Assembly (NCBI GenBank): GCA_964561215.1
Contig: CAZLOS010000004.1
Coordinates: 62,001-126,000, forward strand
DNA: 64,000 nucleotides
Direction of reading: 5' to 3'
Source of the DNA: JAJFUV01 sp964561215
GTDB taxonomy: Bacteria > Acidobacteriota > Terriglobia > Bryobacterales > Bryobacteraceae
Part shown: in pieces, positions 52,223 to 60,291 of the stretch
How positions within the stretch are numbered: the first letter of the stretch is position 1
Layout: each line of letters starts with the position of its first letter
Position numbers and translations under genes: made by a program
Notes under the pieces: generated by a model
The model's database searches: none
Seen by the model: the letters and a program-made list of their open reading frames with translations, nothing else
What the model was told of the DNA's origin: nothing

Positions 52223-52937
52223 TGCACACCTCGTGTGGAGTTTTTTCAATCAGGAGAACGGGATTCCGGTCACACCCGCCGCGCACCGTCAAGCGGCGCG
52301 ACGGCAGACCGCGATACTGGGCGGCCACTGCAATCTGGTCGGCCAGGCGCAACGCGCGGACCAGCAGGGGGACCGCCAAGGAGTGACAGGCCTCGGGCCA
52401 CGTCCGCGGGTCCAACAGATCGCGCGAGCCGATTCTCGCTCCCCGCAAGCGCTGCAACAGGTAGATTTCACGGGCATCCCGCGCGAGCAACGGCAGGAAA
52501 TGCAGGCCCATGGCCACCACGAAGGAGAGGCGCACCGGCAGAATCCGGCTGAGAGCGTCCCCCAGTTCGGACACCGCCGTCGTGCGTTGCAGCCAAAGAC
52601 CGGGTATGGATATGAGCGCCAGTCGCGCGGAAACCAGCAGCGCCGGAGCAATGCCCGTCGTCCCATCGCGCCATAAGAAAACCAGAAGCACCAGCGGCGC
52701 CTGCAATGCCACGGCTGCGCTGTCCTGCAGCAGGGCTTGCCAGCCTAACCGGGCAGCCGCGTACAGCGCGATCGCAAGCAATGCCAGGACTGCAGCCTGG
52801 ACCGGGGTGGACACCAGCAAACCGCCCACGGCAATCGCCAGCACGGCTGCGAGTTTCACCCACGGCGGCAGCCGATGAATGCGGCTGCCATTCGGAACAT
52901 ACTGCCCCGGGAAGCTGGACCGTCTAGCAGAACGCAT
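52209..52937 (-). CDS. ECF-transporter T component (CbiQ/EcfT-like)
   Basis: A 242-residue membrane protein. Several helices are followed by the coupling motif LRGARIGSRDL and a second Ala-Arg-Gly-like element (YRGLPSRR), which contact the ATPases. ATG 52937 lies inside the 3' end of the ATPase gene (14-base overlap). It couples ATP hydrolysis to the S component. Membership in the TonB-ECF operon is clear from spacing. Confidence 0.87.
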   Translation of the reverse strand: MRSARRSSFPGQYVPNGSRIHRLPPWVKLAAVLAIAVGGLLVSTPVQAAVLALLAIALYAAARLGWQALLQDSAAVALQAPLVLLVFLWRDGTTGIAPALLVSARLALISIPGLWLQRTTAVSELGDALSRILPVRLSFVVAMGLHFLPLLARDAREIYLLQRLRGARIGSRDLLDPRTWPEACHSLAVPLLVRALRLADQIAVAAQYRGLPSRRLTVRGGCDRNPVLLIEKTPHEVCSEKL

Positions 52938-54213
52938 TGAGGCATCCTCCTCGCAGCGTAAGACGCTGGTCGCCCCAGGGACGCGGTAATGGGTTGTGTG
53001 AAGCCAGCACAACCGCCGTGCCGCCGGCGCTCGCGCATGCGTCCAGAACGGCGAGCATGCGCTGGGCCACGCGGTCGTCCAACCCGGTGAAAGGTTCGTC
53101 GAGGAGCAGGAGCGGGGGCCGCGAAGCTATGACCGATGCCAGGGCCACCACATGGCGTTCGCCGTGGCTGAGACACAGCGGCGAGGCCAGGGCCAGATGC
53201 CGCAAGCCGCAGAGCGCAAGGGCTTCTTCCACCCGGCGTTTTCGCGCTTCGGCGGGCATCCGCAGGTGACGGAACGCGAAGCCGACTTCGCGTTCCACCG
53301 TTTCTTCGAACAGCATGGAATCGGCATTCTGAGGCAGATAGCCGACCCTACCCGCCAGCCCCGGAGGACGCTCCGAACTCCGCGTTGCGATTGCCGCCAG
53401 GGATCGGAGCAGCGTCGTCTTCCCGCTCGCGTTATCTCCCAACACGTGCGTGGTGGAACCGCGCGGCAGAGCCAGATGGAATCCCTCGACGGAGTAGCTG
53501 ATCGCCGGTGCGGCGGCAGGAGCGGATGCGGGTTGCAGTCGAGTTGCAGATTCGAAAATCAACCGTTGCGTCCCGGTGCCCGGCAGGTCTATGTGCGAGT
53601 CCCACAAGGAATCGCCCGAGGCGGCACGGTGAGCGGACGCGATCACTGTCCGCCCCTCCGCCTTTTGCCGCAAGATCAGCGTCCTCAGCTGCTGCTGTCC
53701 GAACGCGTCGAGTTGCGAGAATGGTTCATCGAGCAGTAGCACGGAGGGACGCAGGGCGAGAAGGGCTGCCAGCACTACGCGCTGTTTCTGGCCGGTAGAG
53801 AGGTTTTCCACGTTACGCCCGGCTAAAGGAGCGATCTCCATCGCGTCGAGCGCTTCGTCAACCCGGTGGGTAAGCTCAGCGCCTCCGATCCCCTGGTTAT
53901 GGAGGCCGAACGCAACCTCCTCCTCCACCGTGGAACATAGGAGCTGCGCCTCCGGATCCTGCAGAACCAACGTGGACCGCTCGGGCAACACGTCGGCCCA
54001 CCACGTGGTCTCGCCGTCTTCGGGCAGGCAGCGGCCGAGCGCGCGGAGCAGGGTCGATTTGCCGCTTCCGGAGGGACCGGTAACGATGGCCGCCTGGCCG
54101 GGAGACAGTTCCAGCGGCACCTCCAGGTCCAGCAGCGTCCCGTTGCCATAGCGGTGGCGCAACCGCTGGATGGAGAGTGATAGCTGACCGGCCACGATGG
54201 GTGTAGCCGGCAT
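52924..54213 (-). CDS. ECF-transporter ATPase, two ABC domains in one chain
   Basis: A 429-residue cytoplasmic protein with two ABC domains. The first has GPSGSGKST, LSTGQKQRV and VLLLDEPF; the second has GDNASGKTT, LSHGERHVV and LLLLDEPF. Such a tandem A-A' chain serves ECF-type vitamin or metal importers. The start ATG 54213 is one base after the TiaS-like stop, and the C-terminus overlaps the T component. Confidence 0.92.
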   Translation of the reverse strand: MPATPIVAGQLSLSIQRLRHRYGNGTLLDLEVPLELSPGQAAIVTGPSGSGKSTLLRALGRCLPEDGETTWWADVLPERSTLVLQDPEAQLLCSTVEEEVAFGLHNQGIGGAELTHRVDEALDAMEIAPLAGRNVENLSTGQKQRVVLAALLALRPSVLLLDEPFSQLDAFGQQQLRTLILRQKAEGRTVIASAHRAASGDSLWDSHIDLPGTGTQRLIFESATRLQPASAPAAAPAISYSVEGFHLALPRGSTTHVLGDNASGKTTLLRSLAAIATRSSERPPGLAGRVGYLPQNADSMLFEETVEREVGFAFRHLRMPAEARKRRVEEALALCGLRHLALASPLCLSHGERHVVALASVIASRPPLLLLDEPFTGLDDRVAQRMLAVLDACASAGGTAVVLASHNPLPRPWGDQRLTLRGGCLNAFC

Positions 54214-54214
54214 G

Positions 54215-54946
54215 CTATTCGGCCACCTTGGCGTCGCGCGGCCGCTTGCCCATCGCAACCCAGCGGCCATCCTCGAACTTCACCGGCAACACCGGCCGCC
54301 CTGCCCATAGTCGCGGGCTCACCCATCCGTTGGTGGTGATCCACGTATCCGGTGGCAGGACCGTGGCGTCCCGGTCCAGCGTGACCGGACGGATGCCCAA
54401 CATCCAAAGGGTGTCGACGCGGACCGGGTCGGGCAATTCCCGCAGCCGGCCGAACTCGATGAAACGGCCCGACCAGCCGTAGGCGCTCAGCCCCACGGCG
54501 GCGGCTGCGCCGATAATGCCGTCGTTGGTGCCTCCATGGCCGGACAGATGGATCCCGGCCGCCTTCGCGACCGCCTTGGCCCGATCCTGGGTCACCACCG
54601 ACAGTGTGCAATCCAGGCCGAAATCGACCACGGGGCTGAGCCTGGCATCCTCTCGCGCGACGCACAGTCCCGGGTCGCTGCCCTCGCTCGCCAGTTCCGC
54701 CAGGTGCTGGACGGCCAGGTCGATCAGACACGGTACGACGGCCGCGTTCTCCACATCCACGACGGCGCAGGCCGGGCTATTGTGCGAGGTGTAGGGAATT
54801 CGGTCGTCCACCAGGAGCTGATGCCGCAGCACCCCCCACATTCGGGCGCCCGGCGGCAACTTGCTCTCGTACATCCGCACCAGCCGGCCCGTACCAATCG
54901 CCGATCCGGCCACGTCCGTGTCATCGAAACCAAGGAAAACTCTCAT
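54215..54946 (-). CDS. TiaS-related (DDTD-motif) protein
   Basis: A 243-residue cytoplasmic protein. FLGFDDTDVAGSAIGTGRL resembles the N-terminal DDTD kinase-like motif of archaeal TiaS (tRNA-Ile2 agmatinylcytidine synthetase), followed by LRHQLLVDDRIPYTSHNS and HLSGHGGTNDGIIGA. It is shorter than TiaS, without a zinc ribbon. Bacteria do not use TiaS for tRNA-Ile2, so another ATP-dependent reaction is likely. Its place between a TonB receptor and an ECF ATPase suggests a role in handling the imported compound. Function is unknown. Confidence 0.6.
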   Translation of the reverse strand: MRVFLGFDDTDVAGSAIGTGRLVRMYESKLPPGARMWGVLRHQLLVDDRIPYTSHNSPACAVVDVENAAVVPCLIDLAVQHLAELASEGSDPGLCVAREDARLSPVVDFGLDCTLSVVTQDRAKAVAKAAGIHLSGHGGTNDGIIGAAAAVGLSAYGWSGRFIEFGRLRELPDPVRVDTLWMLGIRPVTLDRDATVLPPDTWITTNGWVSPRLWAGRPVLPVKFEDGRWVAMGKRPRDAKVAE

Positions 54947-54974
54947 CGGAATTCGTCCGTTACATTGTCCAGAT

Positions 54975-57389
54975 TCAGAATCGCCATCCCACGTTCAGGT
55001 ACCAGTTCCGGCCCGCTTCCGGGAAGCCTTCCTGGTAGTAATACTCCCTGTCGAACAGATTCTTCACGCCCGCGCGCAGGCTCATGCCGGATCCGATGCG
55101 CATGACGCCGCCGAGGTCCATCGTGGCGAACCTGGAAGCCGGTACGACCAAGCCGTTGTCGCTGCTCGTAACGGTGCCGCTCTCGTACCGGACCGAACTC
55201 ACCACCAGCAACTGCCAGGGCATCCGCAGGGTGGCAGTACCAACCGTCTTGTGTTTGGGCGTGCCGGTCGGAAATACGTTGGACGCATCCGAAATCGAGC
55301 GGTTCAGGAAGCCGTAGTTCGCGTCGAGCGTGAGCCTGGAGAGCGTGGTGCTTCGCACCGTAATCTCGGCTCCCTGATGGAGTTCCTTCCCCACGTTGAT
55401 GGACTGTGAACAGGTCCCCTTGCCGGCCGAACACAAGGTGGACGGGAACGAGATGTTCTCGATCGCATCGCGGACATCGCTGCGGAACAGATCAACCTGC
55501 ACCACTGTGCGTGCCGCCAGAACCCGCGAATAGCCGGCGCTCCAATTCCTGGAGTGCTCCGGTTGCAGGACCGGGTTCGGTAGGGCTCTGTTGAACTTAT
55601 ACGAGTACCGGTCCTTCAAGGTGGGGAAGTGGCTCTTCTCGGCAAAGGTAACGAAGAAAGTGCCTGAGGAGGCTGTGGGCGAGTAGGAAAGCGACGCGAG
55701 CGGATTGTAGGCCCAGACGTGATCGGTGCAACTCGAAAAGGATGTGGGGCTGTCCGCGGTGCAGATTCCGGGTACCTGAAATGGGACCAATTGAGTCTTG
55801 TCCGCGCTCAAGTCCTGCGCCCGCAGTCCGTTGAGGTGATCCGCGCTGAATCCCAGCGTGGCGTGGACGCGGGATGTCAGCGTAATCGAGTCGAGGATAC
55901 CGATCGAAGTTTGCTGGTCCCGATGCTTTTGCCAGGGAGTAGCGGTGGGTACGTTCCTGGAAGAGAAAGAAACGTCGCTTCCGGAATGCGTGTCGTCCTT
56001 GAGAAAGAAGGACGCGCTGATGACATTCCGTTGCACCGCTCGCGTGGAGTATTCGGAAGAGAAGCCGATGGAGTGATCGTCGTAGTGGCTCAAGCCGGAG
56101 GAGCTGGACTTGTTCATCGTCGAGTAGGTAGCGTCGTCGTACATCTCCATCCCGTTAAGGTATTGGTCATAGAAGCCCCGGAACTTCAGCAGACCTCGCT
56201 CTCCGACGCCCGTTTGGGAGTTGAAGTAGTAACTGGCCTTGTTCCAGTAGGGCCACTTCCAATACTTGGTGTTGGCGCAGGGGTAACCGGCCGTAGCGCT
56301 GACCGACGAGCACGAAGGCTGGGATCCGGAGTAGGGCGGAGCGCCGTAGATGCCTTTCTGGTTCGTGTAGCTGAACACATACTGATCCTGACCCTTGGGG
56401 GTCCAGCCTGCGCGTCCGCTGAAGCGCTCGTCGCGCTGGCCGGCGTTGACACGGTGGTAGTTAGGCTGTACGGGAGTCAGAAGGGTAGAGCCCGAAAGCG
56501 GGAAATAGTCGGTTTGCAGCCAATCGAGCGAACCCTGGAAGAAGAAGTGTTGCAAACGAGAGCCCAGACGGAGCCCCGATTCCAGCATGTTTCCAGACCC
56601 GGTGCCGATAGAGGCCTCTCCTTCGATCTTCTTCTTCGGCTCGCGGGTCACCAGGTTTACGACTCCGCCCAGGCCATTCGGTCCCATGAGAGGCGAAGAG
56701 TAGCCTTTCGCCACCTCGATCTCCGCAATATCGCTGGTAAGGAAGCGGTTCAGGTCGACATAGCCATCGTAAGGGACGTAGATGGGGATGCCGTCGAGGT
56801 ACAACGGCACCTGTCGGGTGTCAAACCCCCGGATCATGATGCCGGCCTGGTTCCGGCTGGACTTATGATCCACGGAAACGCCCGGAAGAAATTGAATCGA
56901 CTGGGCTACTGTGGTCGCTTTGCGATTGGCGATCTCGCTGTAATCGATCGTATCGGCCACCGGGGACAGGGGTGAGATGGACGCAGTGACATTTACCGTG
57001 GTGACCCCCATCTTGAAGGCGGCGTCGGGGTCTTCCTTGAGGATTTGTTCAACTGCGGCGCGCAGCGTCGCAACCTGGCTGGCTGCCTGGTCCCGGGACC
57101 AGGGACGCGCCGGCGCGGCGTCCAGGTTGACCTTCGAATCCGGGTGCAGCTTCAGCCAGTTCTCTACCCCCGCCTGGATGCCGGCAATCAAGTCCTGCTG
57201 CTCGCCGAGCTCGGCGGCAGGTCCCGCTTGAAGCGCGATCAGGTCGTCCAGCCACATCAGGGGCCGCTGTACCTGTGCCTTCGACAAGACGGCGGCCAAA
57301 AGGAGAAGACGCAGCGTGACGAGCAGTCTGCCGATCACCCGCATCGAGGCAGACACATATGGAACCGGCTGAGCGTGATTCGTAGACAT
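54975..57389 (-). CDS. TonB-dependent outer-membrane receptor
   Basis: About 804 residues. After the signal (LLVTLRLLLLAAVLSKAQ) there is a roughly 100-residue helical N-terminal domain (NWLKLHPDSKVNLD, VATLRAAVEQILKEDP) that I do not recognise. The plug follows (DTIDYSEIANRKATTVAQ, GIMIRGFDTRQVPLYLDGIP), then a 22-strand-type barrel ending NLYNVGWRF-like (YLNVGWRF). Imports a scarce ligand using TonB energy. It is the first gene of the operon with an ECF importer and moeB, so a metal, metal chelate or pterin-like ligand is plausible. The start could also be ATG 57344. Confidence 0.88.
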   Translation of the reverse strand: MSTNHAQPVPYVSASMRVIGRLLVTLRLLLLAAVLSKAQVQRPLMWLDDLIALQAGPAAELGEQQDLIAGIQAGVENWLKLHPDSKVNLDAAPARPWSRDQAASQVATLRAAVEQILKEDPDAAFKMGVTTVNVTASISPLSPVADTIDYSEIANRKATTVAQSIQFLPGVSVDHKSSRNQAGIMIRGFDTRQVPLYLDGIPIYVPYDGYVDLNRFLTSDIAEIEVAKGYSSPLMGPNGLGGVVNLVTREPKKKIEGEASIGTGSGNMLESGLRLGSRLQHFFFQGSLDWLQTDYFPLSGSTLLTPVQPNYHRVNAGQRDERFSGRAGWTPKGQDQYVFSYTNQKGIYGAPPYSGSQPSCSSVSATAGYPCANTKYWKWPYWNKASYYFNSQTGVGERGLLKFRGFYDQYLNGMEMYDDATYSTMNKSSSSGLSHYDDHSIGFSSEYSTRAVQRNVISASFFLKDDTHSGSDVSFSSRNVPTATPWQKHRDQQTSIGILDSITLTSRVHATLGFSADHLNGLRAQDLSADKTQLVPFQVPGICTADSPTSFSSCTDHVWAYNPLASLSYSPTASSGTFFVTFAEKSHFPTLKDRYSYKFNRALPNPVLQPEHSRNWSAGYSRVLAARTVVQVDLFRSDVRDAIENISFPSTLCSAGKGTCSQSINVGKELHQGAEITVRSTTLSRLTLDANYGFLNRSISDASNVFPTGTPKHKTVGTATLRMPWQLLVVSSVRYESGTVTSSDNGLVVPASRFATMDLGGVMRIGSGMSLRAGVKNLFDREYYYQEGFPEAGRNWYLNVGWRF

Positions 57390-57444
57390 GTCGGATTCGT
57401 CCAAGTGCCGTCTGTTTCCGGTGTGAAAACCCGGCCCTGATGAC

Positions 57445-57459
57445 GCACGTACCGTGCCA
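57445..57459 (-). promoter_or_regulatory. -24/-12 (sigma-54) promoter of the TonB-ECF-moeB operon
   Basis: On the minus strand TGGCACGGTACGTGC: a perfect TGGCACG block, with GG and GC 12 bases apart. It lies 56 bases before the chosen receptor start. It is the best match of the three -24/-12 elements in the window. Confidence 0.75.
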
Positions 57460-57567
57460 TGCGGCTTTTGGCCGCAGGATGGCCGCAGACGTGCAATTTC
57501 TATGGCCGGCAGAAGGATAAACCGGGCCGTTGTGCAAGAAGACAACAACCCGGCTGTTCATTCGTCG

Positions 57568-57584
57568 AACACGAGTATCGTGTT
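57568..57584. promoter_or_regulatory. Palindrome upstream of the TonB operon promoter
   Basis: AACACGA-GTA-TCGTGTT, a perfect inverted repeat 109-125 bases upstream of the -24 box. It could be an activator site, or a terminator of the HP-repeat gene whose stop codon it touches (no T-run). Confidence 0.4.
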
Positions 57585-57927
57585 AGGGGATCTTCCTTTT
57601 GGGCGATGGGCGATGCTTCCCGCCCGGCGTCTTGGCGGTGATGTGCTTGAAGAAGTCCGGGTTCGCCTTGACGCCTTCCTTCACTTTGGGATGGTTCGTG
57701 ATGTACTGGCCGACCACGCGATGGCTCTTTACGAACTCCGGGCTGCTGATGAGGGACGGATCCTTCTTCAGTTCAGCCAGAGCACGAGGGTGTTGTTCGA
57801 TGAATGCCCGGAAGCGGGTAAGTTCCTCCGAGTAGGCTTTGGAAGTGGCCTTGGGAGCCGTCTGGGCTGCCAGGGCCGGGACCGGCAAACTGACCAGAAT
57901 GAGGAAAACGGCAGAACGCCACTTCAT
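57583..57927 (-). CDS. Small secreted helical HP-repeat protein
   Basis: A 114-residue exported protein; ATG 57927 starts the signal peptide (SAVFLILVSLPVPALAAQ). The mature part carries repeated helical units with HP and P-F marks: FIEQHPRALAELKKDPSLI, then VGQYITNHPKVKEGVKANPDFF (in part). The tail is Lys/Pro/Arg-rich. Similar short HP-repeat proteins are common in Acidobacteriota but uncharacterised. Confidence 0.7.
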   Translation of the reverse strand: MKWRSAVFLILVSLPVPALAAQTAPKATSKAYSEELTRFRAFIEQHPRALAELKKDPSLISSPEFVKSHRVVGQYITNHPKVKEGVKANPDFFKHITAKTPGGKHRPSPKRKIP

Positions 57928-58017
57928 CCCGCTAGCCCTCCCTGTGCCCCGATTATACATGACAATCGTGCTCGGGTCGCACGGATAATTTGGTGTGGTG
58001 TACGAGCTTCTCAGCGC

Positions 58018-59334
58018 TCAGACATCCAGTTTCCATGGATGCCGGTAGCGCGCTTTCAGGAACGGTTTGACGTCCTTCTGCAGGACGGTCCAGTTCTTCT
58101 CGTCCCAATCCAGCCACGCCTTGTGGCGCATGGAAAGGTTGGCCAGGAGGCAGACAGTCGAAGATCGCGCGCAAGTCTCGATCTCGCTCATGGGCTTGGC
58201 CCGGGTCTTGATGCACTCGATGAAATTCCTCCAGTGCGGCACGTTCATCTGGCTCATCTCCTTGTCCTTCTCGTAAACCACAGCTGCCAGCGAGGATTTC
58301 GGGTTGGGGTAGACCCAGCAGCCGCTCCGGCTTATGTATAGGGTGCCCTCGGTGCCGTGAATCGTGGTGCCCGAACCATGCTCCCCGAACATCGGCATGG
58401 GATTGCAGGTGCGGCTCTCGTAACTGGCAAGGAACTTCGGGTAATGGAAGGTGGCCAGCATGGTGTCGGGCGTGTCGCGGTTGTCCTGGACGTAAAACTT
58501 CTGGCCCATGGCGGAGATGGAATGCGGCATGACCTCGTCGAAGCACTGATGCAAGGGATCGATCAGGTGCACGCCCCAGTCGGTCATCGCGCCGCCAGCG
58601 TAATCCCAGAAATAGCGAAAGGTGGGGAACGTGGTCACGCCCACGCCCCAACGGTTGAGGTTGAACGGTACTTTGGGTGCCGGCCCCAGCCACATATCCC
58701 AATCCAGGCCCAGAGGCGGTTGTGAGTCGGGCGGATTCCCGTACCCTTGCTTGGGGGTCGTACCGCTTTGATAGGCGTGGCAAAACGTAATCTCGCCCAG
58801 GTCGCCGCGCTTGACGATCTCGGCCGCTTTCTTGAAATAGCCACCGGAGCGCTGCATGGTGCCCGCCTGCACCACGCGTTTGTACTTGCGCGCGGCCAGC
58901 ACCATCTTCTGCGCTTCATCGACGTAGACGCAGGCTGGCTTCTCCACGTACACATCCTTGCCGGCCTTGCACGCTTCCACCATCATGTAGGCGTGCCAGT
59001 GGTCGGGCGTCGAAATGCAGACCGCGTCGATCGATTTGTTGGCCAGGACCTCGCGGAAGTCCTTCACTCCCTTGATCTCGAAACCGCCCTTTCGAGCCGC
59101 GGCTTCGGCCCGTTCCAGGTGCGGCTGATAGACGTCGCACAGGGCGGCCGGCTGCACCTCGGGAATCTTCATAGCGTAACCCAGGTTTCCGGAGCCCATG
59201 GCGCCGAGGCCGATGAATCCCACCGCGACGCGGTCGTTGGCGCCCTTCACCCGGCCCGTGAACAGCGAGGTAGTAAAGACGGCGCCGGCGCCGCCCACGA
59301 ATTCTCTACGTGCCAGCCTATGATCCGAACCCAT
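58018..59334 (-). CDS. Tat-exported Gfo/Idh/MocA-family oxidoreductase
   Basis: A 438-residue protein. ATG 59334 starts a twin-arginine signal (RLARREFVGGAGAVFTTSLF). The Rossmann fold is FIGLGAMGSGNLG, the catalytic EKP motif is seen in YVEKPACVYVDEA, and the C-terminal half carries the beta-sheet domain with MTDWGVHLIDPLH. Likely an NAD(P)-dependent sugar or inositol oxidoreductase working in the periplasm, a class expanded in Acidobacteriota and Planctomycetes. Substrate unknown. Confidence 0.9.
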   Translation of the reverse strand: MGSDHRLARREFVGGAGAVFTTSLFTGRVKGANDRVAVGFIGLGAMGSGNLGYAMKIPEVQPAALCDVYQPHLERAEAAARKGGFEIKGVKDFREVLANKSIDAVCISTPDHWHAYMMVEACKAGKDVYVEKPACVYVDEAQKMVLAARKYKRVVQAGTMQRSGGYFKKAAEIVKRGDLGEITFCHAYQSGTTPKQGYGNPPDSQPPLGLDWDMWLGPAPKVPFNLNRWGVGVTTFPTFRYFWDYAGGAMTDWGVHLIDPLHQCFDEVMPHSISAMGQKFYVQDNRDTPDTMLATFHYPKFLASYESRTCNPMPMFGEHGSGTTIHGTEGTLYISRSGCWVYPNPKSSLAAVVYEKDKEMSQMNVPHWRNFIECIKTRAKPMSEIETCARSSTVCLLANLSMRHKAWLDWDEKNWTVLQKDVKPFLKARYRHPWKLDV

Positions 59335-59383
59335 AGCCGATATCATAGCGTCAGTTCGCCGGCAGGCGCTTGCCGCCGCGGCG

Positions 59384-60184
59384 TCACCGGGCAGGCTTTA
59401 CGCCGTATTCGGCCAGCACCCTCAAGCAGAGGTCTACGTCGTCGGTGAGGATGTAATCCACGCCGGCATCCACCAGGCGCCGGATCAGGCCCGCTTCCTG
59501 CGCGCCGAAGTAATTCACCTTGATGTCGTGCTCGCGCAGTTGCCGCACGGCTTCGCGCACGTGGTCGAGCGGACCAAGCAGTTGGATGAACTCGGTGCGC
59601 AGCCGGATGGTCTCGCTGGCATATGCGAGCATGTCGTTGCCCTGCCTCGACATGTTGCAGATGCGCATGCGCGGAGCGATAGCCTTGGCTTCCACGGCCT
59701 GCTCCGCCGTGGCGGCGAGGAAGCAATCGTCCACACGGCGCATGTCCACGATGGCGCGGGTGGTAGCCGCAGCGACGCCGGGCGCGTTCTTCAGATGCAC
59801 GTTGCAAAGGATGCCCTTGGGAATTGCGGCCAACGTCTCGCGCAGGGTCGGGATGCGGGTGCCCACGAACTTCGGCGAGAACCGTATACCGGCATCGAAC
59901 GCCCGCAACTCGCCGAAACTCAGATCGCTGACCTTGCCGTGCCCGTTTGTAGTGCGGTTGACGGTCGCGTCGTGCATGATGACCAGTTGGCCATCACGCG
60001 AAAGCTGGACGTCGAATTCGATCATGTGCGCGCCCTTCTGTGCGGCCGACGCGAAAGCGGGCACCGTGTTTTCCGGGGCGTTCTTGCAGTCGCCGCGGTG
60101 CGCCGTGCAGCGCGCGCGAACTTCGCCCGGCGCGGGCAACGAGAAAGCGGCTAGCGCGAGGAGGACGAGAGTGATGGGACGCAT
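59384..60184 (-). CDS. Secreted glycerophosphodiester phosphodiesterase
   Basis: A 266-residue exported protein; ATG 60184 starts a signal peptide (PITLVLLALAAFSLPAPG). GDPD motifs are present: TAHRGDCKNAPENT (catalytic His/Arg, Glu), IEFDVQLSRDG (metal acids) and IMHDATVNRTTNG (second His). It cleaves glycerophosphodiesters to glycerol-3-phosphate and an alcohol in the periplasm. It is divergent from the BNR-repeat gene. Confidence 0.92.
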   Translation of the reverse strand: MRPITLVLLALAAFSLPAPGEVRARCTAHRGDCKNAPENTVPAFASAAQKGAHMIEFDVQLSRDGQLVIMHDATVNRTTNGHGKVSDLSFGELRAFDAGIRFSPKFVGTRIPTLRETLAAIPKGILCNVHLKNAPGVAAATTRAIVDMRRVDDCFLAATAEQAVEAKAIAPRMRICNMSRQGNDMLAYASETIRLRTEFIQLLGPLDHVREAVRQLREHDIKVNYFGAQEAGLIRRLVDAGVDYILTDDVDLCLRVLAEYGVKPAR

Positions 60185-60291
60185 GCGATGACCCTGAATG
60201 TAGAACCATGATTGTACCTTCAAGAAATCGGTTGATGGCAACGCGCGGGAGTATACTTGCTGGTTGCCATGCCTGGCATGAAAGGGACAAA

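Noticed and set aside
57390..57548. Possible riboswitch (cobalamin or molybdenum cofactor) before the TonB receptor
   Set aside because: No conserved box of either class was found; the -24/-12 element explains the region better.
60250..60255. TATACT 37 bases before the BNR-repeat gene
   Set aside because: A plausible -10 box, but the nearest TTGATG is only 14 bases upstream, too close for a normal promoter, so it was not listed.
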